A stretch of 64,000 bases of DNA from Prosopocoilus inquinatus (taxonomy: Eukaryota; Arthropoda; Insecta; Coleoptera; Lucanidae), in NCBI GenBank assembly GCA_036172665.1, contig CM069872.1, forward strand, positions 38,240,101-38,304,100, read 5' to 3'. The position numbers and the translations under genes are program-made. Shown in pieces: positions 31,841-42,795 of this stretch (within the stretch, counting starts at the first letter, position 1; each line of letters starts with the position of its first letter). The notes beneath the pieces were generated by a model that did no database searches, had not been told where the DNA came from, and saw nothing but the letters and a program-made list of their open reading frames with translations.

Positions 31841-32510
31841 TTATTCATGCAGCTCTTCAACTTGCGCAGGGTCTTCTGTTGCATTGCCACGTGCGGAATT
31901 AATGTAAAACGCATAGCGATAGCTATTCCAACGTGGACAGATTATGTTCCCGTTGCGAGAATTCATGTTGTGTGATAAATACATCGACTTGGGCAATCCT
32001 AAACTTTTGCAGTATTTGCAATAGAATACTTCTGGTTTCTCGAGCAAGCCTAGAAGGACGTCGAGTTTCTCTCCGTCTCGAAGAAGCTGCAGTAGTTTGG
32101 ACATGGTGCTGCTTGAACCTTTAGGAGGAGGAACTTTAGGCGAGAAACTTTTAGAGGGCGAGCTTTTAGGCGAAGAGTTATTTGACGAAGGACCCGCGAC
32201 GTTGATTACCTCTCCTATTGCCTTTTGAGGTTCTTCAGATTTGCTAGCTGGGTCATATTCGGAATCTTCGCCGTTAGAATGAAAATCCTCCCAAATTAAC
32301 TCCAATTCTAAGAAAACAAAACAATAGAAATACGAAAATTAAAAATAAATACTAATGCATACCAATTCGATTCAGCAATTGGCCGGGCTTGATGTTCAAA
32401 TTTTTCTCGGCCTTCTGGATGAACAGGGCTTTCGCTTCGTCATTTGCGATGCTCTTGTAAGTTGTTATCAGAAATGCAATAGTATCTCCGGACAAGTTTT
32501 TTGAATCCAT
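31841..32510 (-). CDS. Nanos-like protein with only the first CCHC knuckle
   Basis: Two exons in transcript order, 32510-32363 and 32307-31841, with a 55-bp GT-AG intron at phase 1, encode 204 residues. The middle is Ser/Pro/Lys-rich. Residues C146, C149, H162 and C173 reproduce the nanos first knuckle with identical spacing (C-x2-C-x12-H-x10-C, starting CKYCKSLGLPKSMYLSH). The second knuckle is absent: the positions where Cys, Cys, His and Cys should follow hold Tyr181, Tyr184 and small residues, and the remaining tail has no cysteine. In nanos both knuckles bind RNA with Pumilio, so canonical function is doubtful. The frame is open and the intron is retained, so it is not a processed copy. 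The start ATG (GATAATGGATTC) is the first in frame; exon 1 is not recognised elsewhere. Confidence 0.75.
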
Positions 32511-33128
32511 TATCTCTTCTTGCAGTAATACGCAATAAACGTAAACGACCGTTGAATCTGCTTCTTAAAACTGAAACTTGCGCGCATGGCGTCGAAGGCG
32601 ACCAATGATATTGCGCGGAAGAGGAAAGAAATTTTGGAACTGACCTACGAGAAACGGCGGAAGATTTAAATTTAAAAAGTTATTAACGATTTAACAGTTT
32701 TCATGTTATATCTTCGTTTAAGCGTACAGTGTGCATTTGCAACAAAGAGAAGAAGGAAGGCAATTTGTGCTAAACATCCAAAAACCAACTTACACTACTG
32801 AATTGTATTCGAAAAAATGTCTCAATAATATTAAAACTGTTTTTTTATAGCTCTGGAAATAAGCGAGACGTGTGCGATCGACGAAGAAAAAGAAGGTAGC
32901 CCATTTATGTTTACCCACTGACTTTATCTCAAGAAAAGAGATCCGGTCTTCAGCATTAGTGACTAGATTTACTTTTTCTAACTCTTAACAGCTACATAGA
33001 CGTCCATAAAAGAGAAATATCACAATTGATCCGCCCTCTATTAAAAGCTGAAGGAACTTGGAGAAAAATACGATTACAAAATTCAAAATGTCGATCTAAT
33101 TTAGCACTACGTACGTACGTACTAAGTA
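32511..33128. other. Upstream of the nanos-like gene; possible micro-ORF on the plus strand
   Basis: A 28-codon plus-strand frame starts at the ATG near 32586 (GCGCATGGCGTCGAAGG), is very basic (ARKRKEILELTYEKRRKI) and ends at TAA. Further on, an exon-like segment with acceptor TTTTTATAG and donor GGTAGCC lies at about 32851-32898. They cannot be joined in frame with confidence, so no gene is called. GTACGTACGTACTAAGTACG near 33109 is a short low-complexity palindrome next to the mariner. Confidence 0.35.
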
Positions 33129-34322
33129 CGTGGGCTGATGGAAAAGTTTCTGGAAATGGCATGAAAAAGCGCATATGAAATTTGGTAAACGGTATCATTG
33201 TTTTTCGAAGTATTCGCTTTGACGTCAATACACTTTTGCATACGCTCGAACCAATTTCTAAAGCACGTTTTCCACTCTAAAAATGGTACCTCAGAAACCA
33301 GTGTCCGGAATGTTTCAACCGCTGCTTCAGCCGACGAAGATCGCTCACTATGCATTTTACTTTTGATATTTGGGAACAAAAATAAATCATTAGGTGATAA
33401 ATCAGGTGAATATGGACAATGAGTCATTAATTCAACATTTTTGTGGGACAAAAAATCAACTGTTTGACGGGCTGACTGAGAGCTGGCGTTGTCAGGATGG
33501 AGAATAATACGTCGATTTCGATTGTTTCTTCTTATTTGATCGATGACTTCCGGCAAACAAATTGTAGTATACCAATCAGCATTCACGGTTTTTCGATCCT
33601 CTAAAGCCACGGTTGCTACATGTCCAGTTAAAACAAAGAAACAAGCAATCATTTGCTTCGCAGCACTGCGTCAACGGAAAACTTTTGTTGGTTTTGGTTC
33701 ATTTTGAAATACCCAAACGGTAGATTGTTGTTTACTTTCTGGCTCGTGCGAATAGATCCATGTTTCGTCACCAGTAACGATGTTATAAAGTAAATTTGAA
33801 TTTCTTGAGCATTTCTTCGCACCATTTGACACGACCCTGCTTTTGCGCTTCTGTTAAATTGTGTGGGATCCAACGACTGCAAAGTTTTCGTACGTTCAAA
33901 TGATCAAGCATTTCACGCACAGCATCTACATTAGTGGCAACAACAGATGTTGATGGACGACCTTCACGAAATTCGTCACTGAGAGAGGTACGTCCACGCT
34001 GGAATTCGGAAAACCAATTATAAATACTGCTCTTTGATGGTGCTTCATCTCCAAAAGCCGAATGAAGCCGATCGAGGCATTGTTTCGGCGTTAGACCATT
34101 TGATATCGCAAGAAATCATGGCACGAAAATTTTCACGCGAGATTTCCATGTTTACACAAAATTACTTTTTCTCAAATGCTGTACAAACAAAACTAGTTCA
34201 CTTGGATAGAAACTGTCAATAGAATTATAGGCGAAAAACGTCAAATTTTTCAAATACGACAATTGATAAACGCTAACAATTCTAGACCTACTAGATTCCA
34301 GAAAATTTTCTAGCAGCCCACG
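33129..34322 (-). mobile_element. mariner element (Tc1/mariner superfamily), decayed
   Basis: A 1194-bp element with terminal inverted repeats CGTGGGCTGATGGAAAAGTT (left) and AATTTTCTAGCAGCCCACG (right). It is flanked on both sides by TA, the expected target duplication. The transposase reads on the minus strand and is broken (see next entry). Length and organisation are those of a standard insect mariner. Confidence 0.9.
33160..34149 (-). pseudogene. mariner transposase pseudogene
   Basis: The N-terminus (MEISRENFRAMIS) begins at 34149 and loses frame soon after. Later segments in different frames include the first catalytic Asp in GDETWIY (near 33760), the second in LHPDNASSQSA and the third in YSPDLSPNDLFLFP, consistent with a mariner DD34D transposase. 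The last 150 or so codons form one open frame, the rest is frameshifted. The element should be unable to move on its own. Confidence 0.88.
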
Positions 34323-34850
34323 TATTTAAGTATTGTGTGAGTCACATAATTTTTTTTCTGAGTTAACTGTGAATGAACGAGAGGGAAATACATAGCAGTC
34401 GTGTCTGTGTTAATTCTGTTTGGTTAGGTTGACAGCAGTTGTAAAAGTTCAAGTAAATGTAACTGCAACGTATGTGATTTTTTTCACAGCCATAAGTAAG
34501 AAAAAAAATTCTGTAGCGGCTCACACGATACTTACTTACTTGGCCTGGTTAGCAATCCGAGTTTTCTTTGTTGCTGTGTGTTTTGCGGTGAAAGCTCAGA
34601 AAACTAAACTTCCTATTGCGGACGCAATTTCGGTATGTGAGAAATCAATCACTTGATGTTGGTTGTACACTTTTAGGCAAGGTTGCCAGATTTTTCTTGA
34701 AAAATATATCCAAACGTGCCCATTACAAAATGTGGCCCAAACTTCGAAGTGTAAAAATTATTAATTGTATTACATTATTTGAAACATTAGGAGCAGGAAA
34801 TAAAGACGTGTTAGTTTTTGTAATAATAAAATAACATAAAATAATACGAA
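34323..34850. other. Intergenic, nothing recognised
   Basis: No repeat boundary, RNA gene or coding region is visible. The short open frames here have no family resemblance. Confidence 0.4.
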
Positions 34851-35860
34851 ATGAAGAAAAAAAGACAAAAAAAACAAATGAAAAATCGCCGATTTAGAAT
34901 ATCAAAAAACATAACAAGTAAAAAAGAAAAAAATAACGTACAACAAAATCAGAAACAAAACAGAAATGAAAGAAATAGCGATAAGATGCGAGGTGCGAAA
35001 TGGGAAAAAAAACAAACGAAGATCGACAATACTAAGCCGAACTACAAAGCAACTGTTTTCCGGACGAATCAAAAAGTTCGTAGAAAATAAAAGCAAAGTA
35101 TAAAAAAGGATAGACGAAATACAATTCATAAAATAATAGATCACAGCTATGATGGACACAAATCAAATGAAAATCGATGAATTACGGAAAAGCGACAATA
35201 AAATACCCAAAATCAATTTGACAAGAAAAGCAAAAGAGAACTCCATAATACGAAAGCATAAAGAACAAAAAAAAACAAAAGAAAAGTGATGACTAAGTTG
35301 AACGAAAAGAAAAACAAAAGAAAATTGCTGACTAAGTTGAACAAAAAAACAAATGAATTTCTAGACGAAAAATTAGTAGAAAATAAAATACAACTGTAAA
35401 AAAGTGACAATCAACAAAATGCGTAAAATTAATTAGATAAAAATAAACAAAATAGTAATACGTGAGCACAAAGAGAGAAAGACATATTAAGATGGACAAA
35501 GAAATGAAACTCCACGAAAATCTTGCAAATAACAAACTCGTAGGAAACAAAAGAGAACCGTAAAAAGAAGTTAGTCAATAAAGTGCGAAAACTAATTCGA
35601 TTAAAACGGGAAAAGCAGAAGAAACAAAACAAAAGAAGAACTGATAGACAAAAAGAAATAACTGAAAAATCCGTGATTCTCCGGCCGTAAACTTTTGCAA
35701 GTCAAGAAACTGGCGGGAAACAAAAGGACAAAAATAAGACAAACGTATCATGAATAAAACGCAAAACATTAATTCTTTAAAACAAAAAAGGTAAGAAAAG
35801 GAAAATGAACAAAAAACAAAAGAATGATTCACGAAGTAATCTCGTCATATAATAGGTACC
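34851..35860. repeat. Purine-rich, diverged tandem (satellite-like) block
   Basis: About 1 kb whose plus strand is strongly A/G-rich. Recurring landmarks are GTAGAAAATAAAA / GTAGGAAACAAAAG / GCGGGAAACAAAAG near 35080, 35372, 35539 and 35713, each followed at similar spacing by a GTAAAAA or related word and AATNNAATGCGNAAA. The spacing of the last three is about 165-175 bp. A closer duplication (GACTAAGTTGAACGAAAAG / GACTAAGTTGAACAAAAAA) lies at 35289 and 35331. The long lysine-rich frame on plus and phenylalanine-rich frames on minus are composition artefacts. Confidence 0.6.
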
Positions 35861-36787
35861 CCAGTGTCGTTATGTAAAGACAACAACAAAATAGCCCAAA
35901 TCAGGAAAAATAAGATATTTAAACTTAAATAAATATCGGAATTTCCCCTAATCTGGCGATCCTGCTTTTGGACTATTATTAATAAACGGCAAACTTTATT
36001 TTTTTTATTTTTCAAAGGTCACTAAACCAATGAACCATTGAACTGTGCACTTGCTAGTAAATGTTTTAACACTGATTAGCGTCTTTATCATTGAAAATAA
36101 AAAACTAAAGTAATGAAGTCTAGGTTAATCAATTTTCATTTTTAGTCGACAAAAGGGTTCTCCAGACGCAAGGATCGTTATATCGTTAAGACGAAACGCC
36201 GAATTGCAATTAGACACAATGTAGTATATTATGTATGCAGAAAGATTATGAAAAAGAAAACTGCTTTAATGAGAGCTGAAAAATGTAACTTTACCTTTCT
36301 TGGCATTCCGTAGAAACGTTTATTTATAATAACTAAAACGAACAGACGGTTTTGCGAATCTTTAAGGAACGTAACAAAGTTATGTTTTCAGCTCGAATTA
36401 AAGTGTTTTTCTTTTTCATATCCTATTTACATATAGGGTGTCGCACTTAAGGCGAATTCTTTCATACCTCTCTAGTTATTAATTTTACGAAAAAATGTTT
36501 CAAATGAAAGTTTCACATGGTCATGTGGAGCATATATTAAAATTAGTTTGACGTGTACAAAGTGTTCCGTTTAGCCAGGATGTTAGGTTGAATTGAATTT
36601 TAATGTGACCTTGTGTACCATACATAGGATCTAATTTAAACCGTTTTCGCGTTATTCAACTTAAAAAAAAAATATCGCTCTTGCAGTACCTCAAAAAGTG
36701 CAAATATCTTCCGAACAAATGACGTTAAGGACTTGTGGCTTTTTGCAAAAGTTTCGTCTTGAAACGCTTTTTTAGTTACACTGTAAA
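35861..36787. other. Intergenic, no gene; fragment with AGGGTGTCGCAC near 36436
   Basis: AT-rich sequence without coding signal. ATATAGGGTGTCGCACTTAA near 36432 resembles the CAGGGTGTC-type ends of MITEs elsewhere in the window, but its partner end was not found. Confidence 0.4.
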
Positions 36788-37058
36788 GAAAAAATTCTAG
36801 CTACATAAGTTCTTAAAAAGAAATTAATGAACTATTCAAACTACGGTAATTATTTTTTTTAATGGAATGCCATATAACTTTTTACATTATTAGATGGGGT
36901 TGTCGATATCTGTCGTTAATAGTTTTTTCAGTATTTAATTTTTTTTAAGATTTAAAGTTATATGGCATTCCATTAAAAAAAATAGTTATCATAGTTTGAA
37001 TATTCTCAAGTTTATTAATTTTTTTGTAAGAACTTATGTTGCTAGATTTTTTTCTCAC
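36788..37058. repeat. Foldback with about 95-bp arms
   Basis: AAAATTCTAGCTACATAAGT, TTCAAACTACGGTAATTATT and AATGGAATGCCATATAACTT are mirrored by AAGTTATATGGCATTCCATT, AGTTATCATAGTTTGAA and ACTTATGTTGCTAGATTTTT. The loop is about 65 bp. The ATGGAATGC.ATA core recurs in the 39515-40853 element, suggesting relatedness. Confidence 0.75.
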
Positions 37059-37059
37059 C

Positions 37060-37470
37060 GAATGTACTGTTCACTCCTTTCATCTTTGCGCGGCTGCGAT
37101 GCTTCTAAATGTCATTGAATGGAGAGGGAAGGTATGCGAGTTAGTTTAGGTTTCTCCTTCGACGACTAAACGATTTTAATGTATTTAATCGTCAAAACGT
37201 TTTTCGCACATTCTAGAGAGCTAATAGAAGAAAGTTTTTCTTTGAAAATATAAAAATGCAAGTGATAGTCGCTGCAAATCACCACTTACTTTAAAAATTT
37301 AATTTCAAACAATAAAAGCGCCTACAAGTCGACATCAACGTGCTCGATGCAGCCAGATGAGATAACTCCTTTCCAAATACTGTGGGCGGAGCTAGTACAG
37401 TCCGAGTATTAAATTTTCGTACTGATCGTGGAACAAGTGGGCCGATTTCTTTTCCTTGGTCATTACCTTA
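37060..37470. repeat. Dispersed repeat, copy 1 of 3
   Basis: CCGAATGTACTGTTCACTCC with GCGATGCTTCTAAATGTCAT (37070-37120) matches 52150-52215 and 62465-62525. GTACTGATCGTGGAACAAGT with GGGCCGATTTCTTTTCC (37420-37460) matches 52297-52342. The shared order of the two segments in copies 1 and 2 indicates one interspersed family with an internal length difference. Confidence 0.65.
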
Positions 37471-37659
37471 TCATTAAGTAAGAAGAAAGTAAAAAGCGGC
37501 TGTTTTGATGCTGACGATACTGAAAAAAAAGCGAAAAAGAAAATAGTGGAGTACAGTGGTTATTATTAAAAAGAAATCCCTGTATACTCATATGAATTTA
37601 CTACGAGAATTACGCAAACGGAAACTTCTTGACGACATAATTTATACATCTTTAACGCG

Positions 37660-37760
37660 ATCTTCGGCAACCGAGTGGCTCAGCGGTTAGCGTAACCGAC
37701 TTTAAAACTCGTGCCATTTGTCGGTGTGGGTTTGAATCCCATGGATATTTGTATTGTCCA
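37660..37760 (+). repeat. tRNA-derived SINE-like element
   Basis: GTGGCTCAGCGGTTAGCGTA is a good pol III A box and GGGTTTGAATCCC, about 42 bases later, is an almost perfect B box. Acceptor-stem pairing is poor and no complete cloverleaf could be drawn, so a tRNA pseudogene or SINE head is preferred over a functional tRNA. Confidence 0.55.
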
Positions 37761-37835
37761 ACTTTATACTAAAACTTCATACAAGTCGTAGAGTCGCTGA
37801 CAAGTCGCACTGCTGGAAATCTTGGAAAGGGAAAA

Positions 37836-37950
37836 TTTAAGCGAAGCGCAGACCAGAGCGGAGACTCGCGAGGTGGCGAATTTGTATGTTCCTTTTATGG
37901 TCGTACCGCCACCGCGCCGTTTCCGTTCTGGTTTGCACAACGCTTTAGCT
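37836..37950. repeat. GC-rich hairpin MITE, copy 2
   Basis: The ends TTTAAGCGAAGCGCAGACCA and GGTTTGCACAACGCTTTA are inverted repeats. The body contains GAGGTGGCGAATTTGTATG and CGTACCGCCACCGCGCCG. It is related to 31567-31683 in opposite orientation. Confidence 0.65.
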
Positions 37951-38995
37951 CATCATAAACTTACATAAGAAATAGTTTAAAGGGGGGCACACACTTCGTT
38001 CCAGCTACATTCACTTTGAAACTGCCTGGAAAGTCAATGCCAAAAAGGCAAAAATGAGCGGGGACTGCGCAAAGCTAACTTAGACAAGACAAGATAACGC
38101 GATGAGATGATAAAAAACATAATTTTCCATTAACATAAAGTTAAAAACAATTGAAACTCTCGAAATCCTGAGTCTTTTTTTTCCACGCGAGGCCGACATG
38201 GCAGTGAAATTGAATGTCTTGAAACTATTAACTTAAGTTACTTTATAAAATTTAAATAAAGGAATTAGCTACTTTTGCGACTTCTCGTGAACATCCAGCC
38301 TGTACATGTATGTACATATTACTGCACGTTCCATATTATAAATCCATTACTAAATTCACAAACATGTTTATATCCTCTTGTTCAGTTGAAAGGGGATGGC
38401 TGAGACGCATTGTTTTAAGTGCTTGCCTCTGAATGTTCATAATTCATAAGGGTGCGGTTTGTTTGCAGAAGTTCGTTTTTATTGAGCATGATGGTACATA
38501 CTGCAGAAATATACTAAACATACTACTAATTGTTTCATCTGTAGGCCACACGAAATACTTTCTTGGGGTTTGATACGTTTCTCTTGACACACCCTGTAGT
38601 CTCCGATTTTTCCTGGAAGTTTTCTTCTTCTTGAATTTCAAATATCTTTGTCCACCATTTCTTAATTGAATCGATTCTCATTGGCTGCGGCTTCTTGCAA
38701 GCACTGCGTCTGCAGTCGGTCTCTTTGTTCTTCGGTCGTAAAATGTGGTATCTTGCATCTACGCCGCTCTTGCATCTACGCCGCTCTCTGATTGGCTGTC
38801 GGCGTGTTTGTAGATTTGCCAAAGCCGACCGCCCTTTCATTAAATCCGGTTCACCTACCACCCCGGTTCGCACATATCCATCCCCCAGAAATTCAAATTC
38901 CACGATTTCAACACTCCAAGAGAAACATCGTATTCTTCATTACTCCGTAACACACCGACAGCTTCGCCCCTAAAATAGCAATAAATAAATAAATA
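37951..38995. other. Intergenic, upstream of nanos exon 1
   Basis: No coding region is supported; frames at 38535-38973 lack any family signature. A short direct duplication of TCTTGCATCTACGCCGC lies at about 38752-38786. The last few hundred bases should include the nanos promoter and 5' UTR if the exon 1 assignment is right. Confidence 0.4.
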
Positions 38996-39125
38996 ATGGA
39001 CTACAAAAAGCTTTTGTTTTTGCACGAGGATCATAGGGATACGTTCAATAGATTTTATCCTTATCACGAGGAGATGCAACGGTTGTTTGGGGTGCCAGTG
39101 TATGAAGAAAGGAAAAGTTTTGGAA
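38996..39125 (+). CDS. nanos: nanos, probable first coding exon
   Basis: The ATG at 38996 lies in AATAATGGAC after in-frame stops and opens 43 codons (MDYKKLLFLHEDHRDTF, then NRFYPYHEEMQRLFGVP), followed by a good donor A|GTACGT at phase 1. The zinc-finger exon at 52386 begins at phase 1 with no start codon in frame upstream of its acceptor, so the two join cleanly (R-Y-L-N at the junction). No better candidate was seen between. The assignment rests on phase, orientation and coding look, not on recognised homology. The intron would be about 13.3 kb and contains an LTR retrotransposon. Confidence 0.55.
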
Positions 39126-39514
39126 GTACGTATTTTCTATATTTAATTAATTAAAAAAATATATAATCGAAAATCAATTTTTTAATGATTTATTAAACCT
39201 TATTTTACATTAGCTTAATTTACGGAAATTTATTGAGGAGAGTATTTATAAAAAAAATACCCAAATTCTCAAATATTGCATTTATTCTTATTATTTTTTA
39301 AATAAATAGTGGAATTAAAATACATTTTAAATTTTAACAATAATTTTCATTTTTCCAAATTGATATTAAAATAAAATGCTGTACGTTTTGAAATAAATTT
39401 TTTTGTCGTCGACTTGTTATTAACAATGGTGTAGCAAGGTGACCAAAAACCGCGGTGCAAAAAGAAATCGAGGGCTCTAAGCAAAACGTTAGTGCGAAAC
39501 TCAAAGAATATATA
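39126..39514. other. Start of the putative nanos intron 1, no feature
   Basis: AT-rich intronic sequence with no recognisable repeat boundary or gene. Confidence 0.4.
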
Positions 39515-40853
39515 CAGGGTCTCCCAAGTTGAGCGGCCTATTAAATGTTCTTAGGGAAAGGAACATACAAATATTCTGAAAATTAACGCACTACCTTAGG
39601 AAGAAGTGATCGTTCAGACTAAAATATTTTCACTTTTATATCACTTCCGGTTATACCGAAAGTCGGCATTAACTTTCTTATTTTTAATGGAATGCTATAC
39701 TCTTTATTGCAAATTCTGATTCTACACGTTATTCCAAGCAAAAGTTGTTAAGGCTTTCGGATACTTAAATGTAACAGTTTTAGAGATATCTTCGAATTTC
39801 TGAAAAAAAATATTTTGGTGGGCTTTCAAATTTCAAGATTCAAGCTGCCTGTCGTTTGAGAGAATAACATTCAGCCTTTCAAATCATATCCTAGTTATCA
39901 TTGAAAAATTCACAGGGTGGTCAAAATATGGTGTCGAACTTTGGTCTGTTCAACTGCCCCAAAGTTAGTTTTCGTAAACGGAACACCCTGTATAGTTTTG
40001 CATCATGAGATGCAGAATCAAATTCTACATCGATTAGTAGTAGCATTCTCTATACCTATTTCCATTACTTTTCTTGTTATCTATTATTATTTCTTATAAT
40101 GGCATATTTTGGTAATTTTTCGCAGTAAGTGTCGACAAATCGAAAGTATTTATTGAGTTACAAGCTTTATTAACAAATATGTACAAATAAAAACAAAGAA
40201 ATTAATAAAATTAACAAAACAAATAAAAAGGAACCGTAATATTTAATCTTCAAGAACTACGACAGGATGACTTTTTTTGTGGAAAATTTCTATAAAGTGA
40301 GAGAGATAGGTTACCATTACAAACATTTATTAGTTGATTTGACTCTTGTCTCAGTTATTTGCAGATTTTATGCAGTATTTACGACCGTATCATAGGGACT
40401 CGAGAATAATAAATAAAACTGTTTAATTATTTTTACCACTGTACCAATTGTAAGTTTTACTTTTGCTTTTTTTAAACAAAAATGTTAGCCTGACAAAGAG
40501 AATTGTTTTTGAAAAAAGATCTCCTTATTTTTTCAAGACCCTTGTTTATGAAAATAGTATTACGATAGGTATTTATCTATAGCTTTATTCCGAGATGTAC
40601 GGGGAAATAATGCTATTGTTAGCAATTATTTATTTCTTGAAAAAATAGGAAAAGAGTATAGCATTCCATTAAAAATAAGAAAGTTAATGGCAACTTTCGG
40701 TATAACCGGAAGTGATATAAAAGTGAAAATATTTTAGTCTGAACGACCACTTCTTCCTAAGGTAGTGCGTTAATTTTCAGAATATTTGTATGTTCCTTTC
40801 CCTAAGAACATTTAATAAGCCGCTCAACTTGGGAGACCCTGTATACAGAGTGA
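39515..40853. mobile_element. Long-TIR element, about 1.34 kb, non-coding
   Basis: Terminal inverted repeats of about 200 bp begin TACAGGGTCTCCCAAGTTGA and end TCAACTTGGGAGACCCTGTA. The mirrored interior includes TAAATGTTCTTAGGGAAAGG, GCACTACCTTAGGAAGAAGT, TATCACTTCCGGTTATACCG and ATGGAATGCTATACTCTTT. The roughly 950-bp middle has no transposase; it holds an internal GGAACACCCTGTATAG end near 39980, suggesting a nested fragment. A non-autonomous DNA transposon is the best reading. Confidence 0.8.
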
Positions 40854-41214
40854 TCCAGAGATCCAGTAAGTACGAAAAGGGCATTTAATATACAAACTTA
40901 TTTTTATTTTTGTTATTAAATTTTTTTAAAACCTATACATATATCTGGTGGAATATGAAAAGTCTTTGATGCTATAACGACCTTATTTTTATTCGATTTT
41001 AATAAATGATACGTCAAACAAAATAACTTCAAAAAAACCACAATTTGAATCGATTTAACATTTTTTCCTAGTTCCGTTTTTGACACAAGGCAGTCAACTT
41101 TTCTTTTTTAAATTGCACTAACTAAAGGTTACAGCATTAAAGATTTTTCATATTCCACCCGGTATTTTATTACATATTTGAACAGCACTTGAAGAGCTGA
41201 TGAAAATGATAAAA

Positions 41215-42795
41215 TAACTTGTTAACCTATTTTCAGTAGTTTTTAGTTTTATTTTTAATGACAGCGGGTTGAAATCTTCAAACACTTCAAAATATTTCAA
41301 GAAATTTCAAGTCATTTATGAATTCTAAATAGCGTGTCGCGTCGGTAAGTCATTAACAAAAATACAGCTCGTTTCAAGAATTGTAAAATTACTCGGTTAT
41401 TTTAAATGCAATACCCTATATATTGTTATATGAGTGAGTGGCCTCTTTTATTAGCTTTCCAACGATACCACATTTAATACATTTCTGTTTAATATAATCC
41501 GAGTTATTGTTAATTAATTAATCAACTTACAGAACTTCGCTGTACGACATTCCCATTTGATTCAGGAAAGTGTTGTGTAAGACGGTTTGTGTTTAACTGG
41601 CCTTCATAATTCACGCTTGTTACCCGATGCCACAATTAATACATTTAAATTTAATATAATCCGAATTATTGTTAATTAATTAATCAACATACAGAACTTC
41701 GCTGTACGACATTCCTATTCGATTCAGGAAAATGTTGTATAAGACGGTTTTGTGTTATTAACTGACATTCATAATTCACGCTGTTATTTCTTTAGATGAC
41801 GTCATTCAAAATCGATAAAAACTATAAATAAGGCGTCACTACCCTTCGTCAAACCAACCCACTGCGTTAACTATTAAATTAACTTATAATAATAATGATT
41901 TTATTTGTCATTTAGCGTGATTGCTTTCAGGATCAATTTCTCGAAAATGAAGAATTAATATAATTTACCTTTCGAAGAAGTAGCCGTCACTGATGCACAC
42001 ACCTTGTTAAAAATAATTTCTCCTAATTCCTCAACTTAAATGGTAATGGGGGCGTGTTCTGTAACTTTTTAACGGGCTGTTAAAATTTAGAGGTCCTTTC
42101 TAGTTCAAAATACAGTTCCATGATTGGTTGTTACCGTAGCAACAAAATTTAATACTCCTTTAAATTTATCGGTTTCGATGCAGAATAGAACCCTTAATTG
42201 TTTTATTTGTGAACAAGGTTATCCTTGAAATAATTTACACAAATGTCAAATAAAATCATTATTATTATACGTTAACTTAAAAGATAATGCAGTCTCTATC
42301 TTGAAAATATTTCAGTAAATCCTTATAGATTGCTTTTATTGGTTCTGAATGGATATTTCTAGAAATTTGATAAAAAAATAACAATTATGCAACACATTCC
42401 TGAATCGAACGGGAAAGTCGCACAGCGAATTTCTGTTAGTTGATTAATTAGTTCACAATAACTCTGTCGTTTTTAAATTGAAATGTATTAAGTGTGGTAT
42501 CGTTGAAAAGCCAATAAAAAAGACTCTCCATTCATCTAATAATACGCAGGGTGTTCCATTTAAAACAACCAAGAAATTTTGCAATTCTTGAAACGAGCCC
42601 TATTTTTTGTTAATGGCGATCTGACATTCAGAATTGATAAATTACTTGAAAGTACAGATGTTTTGAAATATTTGTTTCATATTTCAACCTGCTGCAATTT
42701 AAAATAACCTCGAGGCAGACTTTTGAATTTCTGAGTTTCTTACAGAAAACAAGAAATAACTCGAGATGTACTGAAAATAAGTTAACAAGGAATTG
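41215..42795. repeat. Large foldback, about 1.6 kb, with a tandem duplication in the left arm
   Basis: Left-arm landmarks CTTGTTAACCTATTTTCAGT, CTCGTTTCAAGAATTG, GATACCACATTTAATACATT and TTAATTAATCAACTTACAGA are mirrored on the right (to ACTGAAAATAAGTTAACAAG). The inner part mirrors GTTAACTATTAAATTAACTT and AATAATGATTTTATTTG, centring near 42,050. In the left arm a unit of about 165 bp (41470-41634) is repeated at 41635-41770. No coding region. Confidence 0.78.

Noticed and set aside
34851..35090. Lysine-rich plus-strand frame and the phenylalanine-rich minus-strand frames to 35832
   Set aside because: They are by-products of the purine-rich repeated sequence; no domain, no splice support, extreme composition.
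37664..37745. Functional tRNA gene
   Set aside because: A and B boxes are good but acceptor and anticodon stems do not pair, so SINE or tRNA pseudogene is preferred.
38535..38973. Frames on both strands just upstream of nanos exon 1
   Set aside because: No recognisable motif, and they contain a local 17-bp duplication. They are more likely promoter or UTR sequence.
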